Assembly: GCA_036262035.1 (NCBI GenBank)
Contig: DATAJS010000005.1
Span: 226,110 to 290,109 of the forward strand
Source: Burkholderiales bacterium
GTDB lineage: Bacteria > Pseudomonadota > Gammaproteobacteria > Burkholderiales > SG8-41
Direction: 5' to 3'
Length of the DNA: 64,000 nt
The notes under the pieces were generated by a model, which was not told the DNA's origin, did no database searches, and saw only the letters and a list, made by a program, of their open reading frames with translations. The first letter of the stretch is position 1. The number at the start of each line of letters is the position of its first letter. A program made the translations under genes and the position numbers. Of the stretch, positions 25,997 through 34,559 are shown piece by piece.

Positions 25997-26215
25997 TTAT
26001 GCCCTGCGGCGCCGCTCGTCCTCCGATTTCCACGCGACATACCCGTGCGCGACGGCGTCCTCGGTGCATTCCTTGAGCGTCTTGAAGGTGCGGTCGGAGA
26101 CCTGCTCTTCGCCCTCCGGATCGACGACGCGCCAGGTCCACGACCCGTCCTCGCCGATCGGGAAACTCCACTGTTTGCGTCTTTCCACGTTCTCCCCTGT
26201 TCCGCCGCCGGCCAT
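25997..26215 (-). CDS. Small conserved-looking protein of unknown function
   Basis: 72-residue soluble, charged protein. From the ATG at 26215 it reads as a compact domain: QWSFPIGEDGSWTWRVVDPEG, then a helix TFKTLKECTEDAVAHGYVAWKSEDERRRR. This strand-strand-helix pattern is reminiscent of the short DUF2188-like domains, but I do not recognise a named family. The frame continues upstream to 26359, but that part has no protein character and overlaps the divergent promoter region of the oxidase gene. The ribosome site is weak, so the start is uncertain. Confidence 0.55.
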   Translation of the reverse strand: MAGGGTGENVERRKQWSFPIGEDGSWTWRVVDPEGEEQVSDRTFKTLKECTEDAVAHGYVAWKSEDERRRRA

Positions 26216-26382
26216 CAAAGAAGGCCCTAAGGCAATAGCGGTACCCGGGGCCCGCCACATTGTAGGGGTGTTGGGCCCGCACCGACGCGGCAAAATGACG
26301 CAATCGAACGCCGGTCGGCCGCGGTTGTCACTCTGTCTGCGCTCGCATAATCTCGACATTCGAAGCCGATCGCATCCTTGAA

Positions 26383-27966
26383 GTGAACTCCACCCGCCGC
26401 CGTCTCCTTGCCGCCGCCGGCGCGACAGCCGCCGGCGCTGCCGCGTGGATGTTGTGGCCGCGCCGCGAGCCCTTGCCCGCGGCCCCGCCGCGCCTGGTCC
26501 TCGCGCCGGACCCGATGTTCCCCAACCCGCTGCTGCTGCCGCAGGACGAAGGCTATTTCGGCATCGCCGACGTCGACGGCGCGGTAGCCCTCGTCGGCCG
26601 CCCGGTGACCCACGAGATCGTCCCCGGCAAGCCCGCCGCGATGCTCGGCTACGTCCTGGATCGCGGTGAGCACAGCTACGTCAATCCGCTGCTGCGCGCT
26701 CAGAAAGGCGCCAACCTGCGGGTGCGCTACCTGAATGCGCTCGACGAGACGAGCATCGTGCACTGGCACGGCCTGACGAACGACACCAACAACGACGGCC
26801 ATCCGCATTACGCGGTGGCGAGCGGCGAGATATACGACTACCAGTTCACCGTCGCCAACCGCGCCGGCACGTACTGGTATCACCCGCACCCGCACCATCT
26901 CGCCGGCAAGCAGGCCTACCTCGGGCTCGCCGGCCTGTTCATCGTCGAGGACCCCGAGGAGATCGCGCTCTCGCGGGCGCTCGACGTCACGCTGGGCACG
27001 ACCGACGTGCCTCTGCTCATTCAGGACAAGCGCCTCCGCGCCGACGGCAGCCTCGATTACAAGCCCGGCGCGCAGGAGCACTTCCACGGCTTCTGCGGCG
27101 GCAGCGTGCTCCTCAACACCACGCCGTCGCCGTGCCTGGACGCCGAGGCGCGGCTCTACCGCTTCAGGCTCGTGAACGGCTCCAACGCGCGCATCTACCG
27201 CCTCGCGTTCATGGACTTTGATCGCGCCCTGCCCTTCCATGTCATCGGCGCCGACGGCGGCCTGCTCGAGCGCCCGGTGCCGGCGCAGGAGCTTTTCCTG
27301 GCGCCCGCCGAGCGCGCGGACGTCGTGCTCGATCTCTCCGCGGCCGCGCTCGGCTCGCGCGTCATGCTCGCGAGCCTGCCGTTCGACGCGATGGCGTTCT
27401 CGTCCAAGGCCGGCGCGGCCGCGGCCCAGGCCGACGTGCCGGCGAACGGCGCGCCGCTCGACCTCATGCTGATTCGCGTGGTCTCCGGTCCGACGTCGAA
27501 CGGCGCGCTGCCGCAGACGTTGTCGCGCGTCGAGCCCGCGGCGCCGGGCGACGCCGCGACCCGCCGCTTCACGCTCGACCAGGCGAAAGGGGTGTGGCGC
27601 ATCAACCGCGGCACGTATCGCATGACCGAGACCGAGTTCAGCGTTGCACGCGGCTCGCGCGAAGTGTGGGAGTTCCACAACCCGCATCCCGCGATGCCTC
27701 ACCCGATCCACGTGCACGGTTTCCAGTACCGCATGCTCGAGCGGCGCGGCAGCCCCGACCACCTCGCGCGGCTCGCGGCCGACGACCGCGGGCTTCCCGC
27801 CGCCGAGCTCGGCTGGAAGGACAGCGTGCTGCTGTGGCCCGGCGAGACCCTGCGCATGCTCATCGATTTCACCCATCCGTTCGCGGGCGACCAGATCTAC
27901 ATGCTCCAGTGCCACAATCTCGAGCACGAGACGCACGGGATGATGGTCAACTTCCGCGTCGCATGA
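26383..27966 (+). CDS. Tat-exported multicopper oxidase
   Basis: 527-residue three-cupredoxin oxidase. The N-terminus STRRRLLAAAG is a twin-arginine-type signal with a hydrophobic stretch to about residue 24. Copper motifs in order: IVHWHGLTND (HxH, type 2/3), WYHPHPHHLAG (HxHxH), HPIHVHGFQYR (HxxHxH) near 440, and C-terminal LQCHNLEHETHGMM (HCHxxxH...M) completing the type 1 and trinuclear sites. Start is GTG. The stop overlaps the next gene by ATGA. Members oxidise metals or phenolics, or act as blue copper enzymes; the substrate is not deducible. Confidence 0.93.
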   Translation: MNSTRRRLLAAAGATAAGAAAWMLWPRREPLPAAPPRLVLAPDPMFPNPLLLPQDEGYFGIADVDGAVALVGRPVTHEIVPGKPAAMLGYVLDRGEHSYVNPLLRAQKGANLRVRYLNALDETSIVHWHGLTNDTNNDGHPHYAVASGEIYDYQFTVANRAGTYWYHPHPHHLAGKQAYLGLAGLFIVEDPEEIALSRALDVTLGTTDVPLLIQDKRLRADGSLDYKPGAQEHFHGFCGGSVLLNTTPSPCLDAEARLYRFRLVNGSNARIYRLAFMDFDRALPFHVIGADGGLLERPVPAQELFLAPAERADVVLDLSAAALGSRVMLASLPFDAMAFSSKAGAAAAQADVPANGAPLDLMLIRVVSGPTSNGALPQTLSRVEPAAPGDAATRRFTLDQAKGVWRINRGTYRMTETEFSVARGSREVWEFHNPHPAMPHPIHVHGFQYRMLERRGSPDHLARLAADDRGLPAAELGWKDSVLLWPGETLRMLIDFTHPFAGDQIYMLQCHNLEHETHGMMVNFRVA

Positions 27967-29363
27967 AGGTATCGCGGCGCGGCTTCATCGGCGGCGCCGT
28001 CACGGCCGCGACGCTGCATGCGCTCGGCGCGCATCGCGCCGCGCATGCCGCGCAAGCCGCAAATCGCCGCCGCAGCGAGTACGGCGACGTGCGTCCCTTC
28101 GCCGACCGCGACGGCCGCACGATACTCGCGCTGCCCGAAGGCTTCGCATACGCGACGTTCAGCAGGACCGGCGAGCCCTTCGGCGACGGTCTCGCAGTGC
28201 CTCGCAGCCACGACGGCATGACGTGCGTGCCGGGACCGAAAGGGCTGTTGCGGCTCATCCGCAACCACGAGGTGATCAACGCCGCGGGCGATTTCTCGCG
28301 AGGCTTGCGCGTCCCGCGCGAGCTCGCGTACGACGCCAAAGGCATGGGCGGCTGCATGGCGCTCGATTTCGATCCGCGCGCCAGGCGACTCGTGCGCCAG
28401 TTTTTCGCGCTCGGCGGAACGATCGCCAACTGCGCCGGCGGGCTCTCCTACCGCAACCAGGGCTGGATCACGTGCGAAGAGGTCCCGCGGGGCATCGCGG
28501 AAGGCTACGAGAAACCGCACGGCTACGCTTTCCACGTGCCGGCGCACATCGAGAACACCGTCGCCGCGACGCCGATCAGGGCGATGGGGCGCTTCGCGCA
28601 CGAAGCGGCGGTCGCGTCGGCGTCGGGCCGGGTCTACGAAACCGAAGACTCGGGCAACACGTCCGGTTTCTACCGCTACACGCCGCGCACGCCCGACGAT
28701 CTCTCAACGGGCCGATTGCAGATGCTCGCGGTGAGAGGCGCGCCCGAAGCGTCGCTGTATACGGGACAGACGATCGGCGCGGCGCTTCCCGTGGACTGGG
28801 TCGACATCGAGAACCCCGATCCCGATCTGGAGCACGGCGCTCCGTCATGCTTTCGTCAGGGCCGCGCGCGCGGCGGCGCGGCCTTCAACCGGCTCGAAGG
28901 CATCTTCCGCGGTCTCGACGGCGAATCGATCTACTTCGTGTCGACGAGCGGCGGCCCGGCGCGCTACGGACAGCTCTGGCGCTACGCGCCGGCGGACGAT
29001 CGCGCGAAAGCGGACGAGCTCACGCTCGTTTTCAGATCGCCTTCGGGCAGCGTGCTCGAATCGCCCGACAACCTCACGATCAGCGCACGCGGCGGCATCC
29101 TTTTCTGCGAGGACGACGCGATCGGCAACGGCGACGCCCATCCTCTGACGGGCAAGCTCACCGAGATCAACCGGCTGGTCGGCCTGAGCGTGCGCGGCGA
29201 GCCGTTCACCTTCGCGGTGAACCTGCTGAACAGGAGCGAGTTCGCCGGCGCGTGCTGGAGCCCCGACGGCGAGATCCTGTTCGTCAACCTCTACGGCGAT
29301 TCGACCCCGGGCAGCGGCATGACCTGCGCCATATGGGGTCCTTGGACAGACGGCCCCTTATAG
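27963..29363 (+). CDS. PhoX-like (DUF839) Tat-exported protein
   Basis: 466-residue protein coupled to the multicopper oxidase by ATGA. The start KVSRRGFIGGAVTAATLHAL is a Tat signal. The body matches the PhoX/DUF839 beta-propeller family: LPEGFAYATFSRTGEPFGDGLAVPRSHDGM, the RNHEV metal-ligand motif near 100, GGLSYRNQGWITCEE near 160, ETEDSGNTSGFYRYTP near 230, and CEDD(A) near 380. PhoX enzymes are Ca/Fe phosphatases, so it may release phosphate from esters in the periplasm. The stop TAG lies in the loop of a large foldback and is followed by the palindromic element. Confidence 0.88.
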   Translation: MKVSRRGFIGGAVTAATLHALGAHRAAHAAQAANRRRSEYGDVRPFADRDGRTILALPEGFAYATFSRTGEPFGDGLAVPRSHDGMTCVPGPKGLLRLIRNHEVINAAGDFSRGLRVPRELAYDAKGMGGCMALDFDPRARRLVRQFFALGGTIANCAGGLSYRNQGWITCEEVPRGIAEGYEKPHGYAFHVPAHIENTVAATPIRAMGRFAHEAAVASASGRVYETEDSGNTSGFYRYTPRTPDDLSTGRLQMLAVRGAPEASLYTGQTIGAALPVDWVDIENPDPDLEHGAPSCFRQGRARGGAAFNRLEGIFRGLDGESIYFVSTSGGPARYGQLWRYAPADDRAKADELTLVFRSPSGSVLESPDNLTISARGGILFCEDDAIGNGDAHPLTGKLTEINRLVGLSVRGEPFTFAVNLLNRSEFAGACWSPDGEILFVNLYGDSTPGSGMTCAIWGPWTDGPL

Positions 29364-29384
29364 GGCCGCCTGCCCAAGGACCCC
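29335..29384 (+). other. Foldback straddling the PhoX-like stop codon
   Basis: Two 22-nt arms (29335-29356 and 29363-29384) pair with only two A-C mismatches around loop CTTATA; the TAG stop (29361-29363) is at the loop. A second small stem CCGGCGC / GCGCCGG (29383-29398) follows. No T run. Confidence 0.8.
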
Positions 29385-29400
29385 GGCGCAAGCGCCGGTA

Positions 29401-29450
29401 AACGCCCCGGAGGGAAACCAAGTTTTCCTCCGGGACCTCGCTTCCTTTAA
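29401..29450. repeat. Palindromic GGAGGGAAACC element, copy 2
   Basis: Reads AACGCC, CGGAGGGAAACC, AAG, TTTTCCTCCGG, then ACCTCGCTTCCTTTAA on the plus strand, downstream of the PhoX-like gene. It is one mismatch short of a perfect palindrome. It matches copies 1 and 3. Confidence 0.85.
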
Positions 29451-29536
29451 CTACGGCGTCCGGACGAGCGCCGCGCAGCGGCACAGGTCGCGCAGGTCGA
29501 CATACGCCGCTCTTCGGGCTGCGTAGCGCTGCGCGT

Positions 29537-30921
29537 CTAACGCCGGCCGTGGTTGTCGTCGTGCCGATTGCGGTCCTTGCGCGGCGTCAAACCGACGTCG
29601 GGATGGATCCACATCGCGAGCAGTTGTCCGCCTTCCACGAGCTCCGCGTCGCTGCTCGGCTTGTGCGACTGCACGTCGAGCAGGAACCAGCCTTCGCCGA
29701 GGACGTCCTCGGCGTCGATGATGCCGGACGACTCCTCGTCGTTGGTGACGAACCCGGGCTTCTTCGAATCGGGATCGAAGAATTTCGGGTTGTGCGCGGC
29801 GACCTGGACGAGCTCCCGCGTGTCGATGGCGTAGAGCCAGATCTTCGCGATGCGGTTGTCGCCGCCCGGGTCTTCGTCCATCACGATGCGGCCGCGCTTG
29901 TCGATGGTGACGTTGTCGAGCATCTTGTGGCCTTCGTCGCCGCGCAGCAGGATCTCGATGGTGCCGCCGTTCTCGGGACGCTCGATATCGTCGAAGCGCA
30001 CGCGCCACAGCCGGCAGTTGTTCGCCGAGCTCGCGGTGGTGACGAAATAGAAATCTCTCATCCGTCCTTCGCGCGGATCCCAGCAGCCGTCTTCGCAACG
30101 CTGGAGCCGCGCCACGCCCGCCGCGATCGACTGCGCTTCGAGATCGCCGCCGGAAAGGCTCGACACGTCGCCGAAGCTGTTCAGGCCGAAGCGGCCTTTG
30201 CCGATGTAGCCCGTCGTCGCGTTGCCGAGGCCGAACTGATCGCTCTCTTCGGCGACCTGGCCGATCCCGTCGGCGGTGATCGTCATGCCGTACAGCCAGC
30301 CGTCGGTCAGGCCGGCGCGCTCGACCGGATGCCCCGAGCTCTTCTTGCTGCCGATGTAGAAATAGACTTCGCTCGGCCGGCCCGAGGGCGGCGTCGCAGA
30401 GGTCGAGAGATTGCTGTCGTCCGTCAGCGCGACGATCGTCTTGGCCTGCGGGTGGGGACATGCGACGGCGTTCTCGTACGCCATGCGACCGAAGCGCGGG
30501 AGCTGCCACGCCTCGCCGCTGTTGGTGCCCGTCGCCACGCGCGCCCACGCGCGGCCTTCGCTCACTTCCTCGCCGTTCAGGTAGACGCGCTCGCGCGTGC
30601 CCTGGCCGTGGGCGAAGAAGGCGCTGACCGCGGGCAGATCGCCGGAGCAGTGGCGCTCCCACGTCGTCGTGCCGGTCACGTAGCGACGGCTCGCCGCGTC
30701 CCACAGGAAGACTTTCGAAGCACGGTGAGTATCGACACGAGCTTGGCGCCCGCGATCGACGGTGCGAGATACGGCTCGACGCTCGTGCTCGGTCCGTGCG
30801 TGGCCCCCTGGGCATGCACGCTGGACGGTGCGAGCAAAGACGCACCGGCGGCGACGACGGGCGTCGCGAGCGCGCCTTTCAGGAACGAGCGCCGAGGCGC
30901 ACTCAGTTCATTAGGAGTCAT
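29537..30921 (-). pseudogene. Second PhoX-like (DUF839) gene, internally deleted and frameshifted
   Basis: The first 67 codons from the ATG at 30921 give a Tat signal (APRRSFLKGALA) and SVEPYLAPSIAGAKLVSILTV, then the frame ends at 30676. The rest of the family continues in another frame from about 30725: VFLWDAASRRYVTGTTTWERH, through LNGEEVSEGRAWARVATG, GRMAYENAVACPHP, and LDNVTIDKRGRIVMDEDPGGDN to 29537. In relatives about 70-90 residues including an NHE metal motif lie between these parts, so the gene carries an out-of-frame internal deletion. A Pho box is retained upstream. An assembly error cannot be excluded. Confidence 0.8.
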
Positions 30922-30985
30922 GGTCCCCTTTCGTATTGGACGTTCTGGAGATGGCGCGGCGCGCGGCCGCTCGGATTCCGCACGC

Positions 30986-31019
30986 AGTCTAGGGACCGAC
31001 TGTGACAGCGCGGTGACGC
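30986..31019 (-). promoter_or_regulatory. Pho box and -10 upstream of the PhoX pseudogene
   Basis: Minus strand: GCGTCAC, CGCG, CTGTCAC (31019-31002), i.e. two 7-mers at 11-nt period, then 10 nt and TAGACT (30991-30986). Architecture is identical to those before phoB and pstS. Confidence 0.7.
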
Positions 31020-31083
31020 TCGTCCCGCCAATTCATGAGACGATGGGCGGACGAACCCTCAAACCCGGGAACGCGGCCCTCTC

Positions 31084-31533
31084 ATGGAACGGATCACCAT
31101 CTCTCTCGAAGACGACCTGGCGCGCGAGTTCGACGCGTTCATGCACGCCAAGGGCTATACGAATCGGTCCGAAGCGATCCGCGATCTGCTGCGCGCGGAG
31201 CTGGACCGGCAGCACCTCGATGCGCGCGCGGCGCCGGCGTGCGTCGGCGTGCTCTCTTACGTCTACGATCACCACGAGCGCAATCTCGCCGCGCGCCTGA
31301 CAGGACGCGCGCACGACCACCACGACCTGGTGATATCGAGCATGCACGCGCACCTCGACCACGAGAGCTGCGTGGAGACGCAACTGCTTCAGGGCGCCAC
31401 CGCGCAGGTCAGGAGATTCGCGGACGCGGTCGTCGCGGAAACCGGTGTGCGGCACGGGGCGCTCAATCTCATACCGGTGCAGAGCGCGAAGCGGCCTGCC
31501 CACAAGCACCTGCACCTGAGGCCTCTGACCTGA
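31084..31533 (+). CDS. nikR: Nickel-responsive regulator NikR
   Basis: 149-residue ribbon-helix-helix repressor with a C-terminal ACT-like nickel domain. The N-terminal RHH is MERITISLEDDLAREFDAFMHAKGYTNRSEAIRDLLR. The high-affinity square-planar nickel ligands align as His77, His88, His90 and Cys96 in HDHHDLVISSMHAHLDHESC, and the end RHGALNLIPV is typical. With nickel bound, the tetramer represses uptake genes. A matching operator lies 26 nt downstream, just before the TonB receptor gene, so the receptor is the likely target. The promoter region is shared with the divergent PhoX pseudogene. Confidence 0.95.
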   Translation: MERITISLEDDLAREFDAFMHAKGYTNRSEAIRDLLRAELDRQHLDARAAPACVGVLSYVYDHHERNLAARLTGRAHDHHDLVISSMHAHLDHESCVETQLLQGATAQVRRFADAVVAETGVRHGALNLIPVQSAKRPAHKHLHLRPLT

Positions 31534-31558
31534 CGGCGGGTTAGACCGCCCGCCGTTC

Positions 31559-31585
31559 GTATGATACTTTCGAAAAAAATCATAC
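31559..31585. promoter_or_regulatory. NikR operator
   Basis: Inverted repeat GTATGAT - N13 - ATCATAC, i.e. GTATGA half-sites separated by 15 nt; the known enterobacterial site is GTATGA-N16-TCATAC. It ends 12 nt before the receptor start codon. A TATGAT hexamer overlaps the left half-site. Confidence 0.85.
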
Positions 31586-31597
31586 GAAGCGGCTTAC

Positions 31598-33640
31598 GTG
31601 CTCACGAGACGAGGACTGGCCGGCACGCTCCTGATGTGCTGCGCCCTGGCCTGCAATGCGGCAGGCATTCCCACCCTCGATCCGGTCGAAGTGGTCGAAT
31701 CGCGCGACGGCCTCGTCGGTACCGCCGATTCGGCGAATCAGGGCACCGTGGTGCGGCAGCAGATCGAAGCGCGGCCGACGTACCGTGGCGGCGAGATACT
31801 GGAGCACGTGCCGGGTCTCATCGTCACGCAGCACAGCGGCGAGGGTAAAGCCAATCAGTATTTCCTCCGCGGCTTCAATCTCGACCACGGCACCGACTTC
31901 GCGGTGAGCGTGGACGGCGTGCCGGTGAACATGCGCACGCACGGTCACGGCCAGGGCTACAGCGACCTCAACTTCCTGATTCCCGAGCTCGTCGGCGGGC
32001 TGCAGTACCGCAAAGGCCCCTACTACGCCGAAGAGGGCGATTTCTCCGCGGCGGGCGCCGCGCGCGTGCGGCTCTCGAACGCTCTCGGCCGCGGCATCGC
32101 CGAGGCCGGCATCGGCGGCCAGGGCTACAAGCGCGCGCTCGTCGCGAATTCGCCCCGGCTCGGCCCCGGCCGGCTGCTCTACGCGCTGGAGCTGTTACAC
32201 AACGACGGGCCCTGGAGCAGGCCGGACGACTATCGCAAGGTCAATGGCGTGCTGCGCTACAGCCAGGGCACGCGCGCGAACGGCTTCGACGTGACCGCGA
32301 TGGCGTATCGCGGCAAGTGGGACGCGACCGACCAGATCGCGAAACGCGCCGTCGATTCGGGACAGATCGGCCGCTTCGACACGCTCGATCCCACCGACGG
32401 CGGTCGTTCGAGCCGTTACGCGCTCTCCGCCGCGTGGCGCCGCGCGCAGGGCGAAAGGAAGACCGAAGCGAACGCCTATATCGTCCGCAGCGACCTGAAG
32501 CTCTTCTCGAACTTCACCTACTTCCTCGACGATCCGGTCAACGGCGACCAGTTCGAGCAGAGCGATCGGCGCGTCGTCTCGGGCGCCAATCTCGAACATA
32601 CGTGGGCCGCAAAGCTCGGCGGCCTCGACGTGGCGAACAGCGTCGGGCTCCAGCTTCGCAACGATCACATCGCGGTCGGGCTGTTCGGCACGCGGGCGCG
32701 CGAGCGGCTAGCCACCACGCGCAGCGACCGCGTCATCGAGACCAGCGCCGGCGTGTTCTTCGAGAACGTCGCGTACTGGACGAAGCTCCTGCGTACGGTC
32801 GCCGGCGTGCGCGCCGACTATTTCAGCGCCGACGTGAACAGCGACACCGCGGTGAACTCGGGGCGCACCACCGACCGCAAGGTCAGCCCCAAGCTGTCGG
32901 TGGTGCTGGGCCCATGGGCCCAAACCGAGCTCTATCTCAACTACGGGCGCGGCTTCCACAGCAACGACGCGCGCGGCACGACGATCGCGGTCGATCCGAA
33001 AACCGGCGATGCGGCCCAGCGCGTGCCCTTTCTGGTGAGCGCCACCGGTTACGAAGCCGGGGTGCGTACCGCGATCGTGCCGAAGCTCCAGACGTCCTTG
33101 TCGGTGTTCCGGCTCGACGTCGATTCGGAGCTGGTGTTCGTGGGCGACGCCGGCACGACCGAGGCGAGCCGTCCGAGCCGCCGCACGGGTTTCGAGCTCT
33201 CCAATCTGTACTCGCCGACATCGTGGCTGCTGCTCGACGCCGACATCGCGTTCAGCGGCGCACGCTTTCGCGACAGCGATCCGGCCGGATCGCGCATACC
33301 CGGCGCGGTCGAAGGCGTCGCGACCTTCACGGTGGCAGTCGACAAGCTGGGGCCGTGGTACGGCAGCGCGCGGCTGCGCTATTTCGGCCCGCGGCCGCTC
33401 ATCGAGGACGACAGCGTGCGCTCGAGCTCGACCACGCTCGTGTCGGCCCGCGTCGGCTATCGCTTCAGCCGCTCGCTGCGCGCTCAGCTCGACGTCTTCA
33501 ACCTGTTCGATCGCCAGGCGAGCCAGATCGACTACTACTACGACTCGCAGCTGCGCGGCGAGGTCGCGCCGGGCGCGGACGTGCATTTCCATCCGACCGA
33601 GCCGCGCTCGTTGCGCGCGTCTATCATCGCGGAGTTCTGA
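31598..33640 (+). CDS. TonB-dependent outer membrane receptor, probably NikR-controlled
   Basis: 680-residue outer-membrane receptor. After a signal region (LAGTLLMCCALACNAAG) comes a TonB-box-like DPVEVVES, then the plug domain (GGEILEHVPGLIVTQHSGEGKANQYFLRGFNLDHGTDFAVSVDGVP) and a 22-strand barrel ending in SLRASIIAEF with a terminal phenylalanine. The start is GTG with a weak ribosome site. The NikR operator lies directly upstream, so this receptor probably imports nickel or a nickel/cobalt chelate (inference). A secreted protein gene follows after 29 nt. Confidence 0.92.
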   Translation: MLTRRGLAGTLLMCCALACNAAGIPTLDPVEVVESRDGLVGTADSANQGTVVRQQIEARPTYRGGEILEHVPGLIVTQHSGEGKANQYFLRGFNLDHGTDFAVSVDGVPVNMRTHGHGQGYSDLNFLIPELVGGLQYRKGPYYAEEGDFSAAGAARVRLSNALGRGIAEAGIGGQGYKRALVANSPRLGPGRLLYALELLHNDGPWSRPDDYRKVNGVLRYSQGTRANGFDVTAMAYRGKWDATDQIAKRAVDSGQIGRFDTLDPTDGGRSSRYALSAAWRRAQGERKTEANAYIVRSDLKLFSNFTYFLDDPVNGDQFEQSDRRVVSGANLEHTWAAKLGGLDVANSVGLQLRNDHIAVGLFGTRARERLATTRSDRVIETSAGVFFENVAYWTKLLRTVAGVRADYFSADVNSDTAVNSGRTTDRKVSPKLSVVLGPWAQTELYLNYGRGFHSNDARGTTIAVDPKTGDAAQRVPFLVSATGYEAGVRTAIVPKLQTSLSVFRLDVDSELVFVGDAGTTEASRPSRRTGFELSNLYSPTSWLLLDADIAFSGARFRDSDPAGSRIPGAVEGVATFTVAVDKLGPWYGSARLRYFGPRPLIEDDSVRSSSTTLVSARVGYRFSRSLRAQLDVFNLFDRQASQIDYYYDSQLRGEVAPGADVHFHPTEPRSLRASIIAEF

Positions 33641-33669
33641 CCGGACCAATCAGCCGCAGGAAAAAGAAC

Positions 33670-34515
33670 ATGACCCGGTTCGCCGCGTACCTCATCGCCG
33701 CACTGCTCGCCTTCGGCGCCGTCGCGCAGGCCGCTGCGGCGCCTGCGCTCGAGCAGATCGGTGAGTTCAGGGCCGTCGAGGCGAACCAGGGCGTCGGCGT
33801 CGACGCGGGCCACTTCTACGCCGTCGACAACCACGCGATCGGCAAGTACGACAAGAAGACCGGCAAGCTCGTGAAGAAATGGCAGGGAGAGAAAGGCGGC
33901 GCGATCCTGCACCTCGACAGCGCGATGGTCATGGACGGCAAGCTCTACGCCGCGCACTCCAACTACCCGCAATGGCCGATGACGAGCTCGCTCGAGATCT
34001 TCGACGCGGAGACGCTGGAGCACATCGGCAGCCACAGCTTCGGCATCCGCTGGGGCTCGCTCACCTGGGCGGACTGGCACGACGGCCACTGGTGGATGGT
34101 GTTCGCGAACTACGACCGCCTCCTCGGACCGAACAGGACGCCGTACGGGCACAAGGCGAACACCGTCATGGTGAAGCTCACGAAGGATTTCCAGCCGGTG
34201 CAATCGTGGACGCTGCCCAAGGCCATCCTCGATCGCTTCGAAGACATGAGCAATTCGGGCGGCTCGTGGGGTCCGGACGGCTACCTCTACCTCAGCGGCC
34301 ACGATCCCGCCGAGATCTATCGCATGCGCCTGCCGAAAGCGGGCTCGGTGCTCGAGCTCGTGGACGTCATTCCGATGAACATCCGGGGCCAGGGCATCGC
34401 CTGGGACCGGTCACAGCCGGGGGTCATCTACGGCGTCATCCGCGCGACGGTGAAGGAGCGCGCGCTCGGCGGCACTCACAAGGTCACGGCGTTCAGGCTC
34501 GTGGAGAAACCCTGA
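33670..34515 (+). CDS. Secreted beta-propeller-like protein of unknown function
   Basis: 281-residue exported protein with a signal peptide ending AVAQAAAAPALEQ. The mature part repeats short strand units (HFYAVDNHAIGKYDKKTGKLV, KLYAAHSNYP, SLEIFDAETLEHIGSHSF, HWWMVFANYD, GYLYLSGHDPAEIYRMRLP), which suggests a six-bladed propeller. It starts 29 nt after the TonB receptor stop and is probably in the same nickel-regulated transcript. It may be a periplasmic partner of the receptor, but no ligand residues can be named. Confidence 0.8.
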   Translation: MTRFAAYLIAALLAFGAVAQAAAAPALEQIGEFRAVEANQGVGVDAGHFYAVDNHAIGKYDKKTGKLVKKWQGEKGGAILHLDSAMVMDGKLYAAHSNYPQWPMTSSLEIFDAETLEHIGSHSFGIRWGSLTWADWHDGHWWMVFANYDRLLGPNRTPYGHKANTVMVKLTKDFQPVQSWTLPKAILDRFEDMSNSGGSWGPDGYLYLSGHDPAEIYRMRLPKAGSVLELVDVIPMNIRGQGIAWDRSQPGVIYGVIRATVKERALGGTHKVTAFRLVEKP

Positions 34516-34559
34516 GCGGCGCCTGCCGCAATTTGCTGCGCAGGGTGCGCGCGCGCAGC

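Noticed and set aside
29451-30845. 464-codon minus-strand ORF over the PhoX pseudogene
   Set aside because: Third frame, Arg-rich and without DUF839 motifs, whereas the other two frames carry the family sequence.
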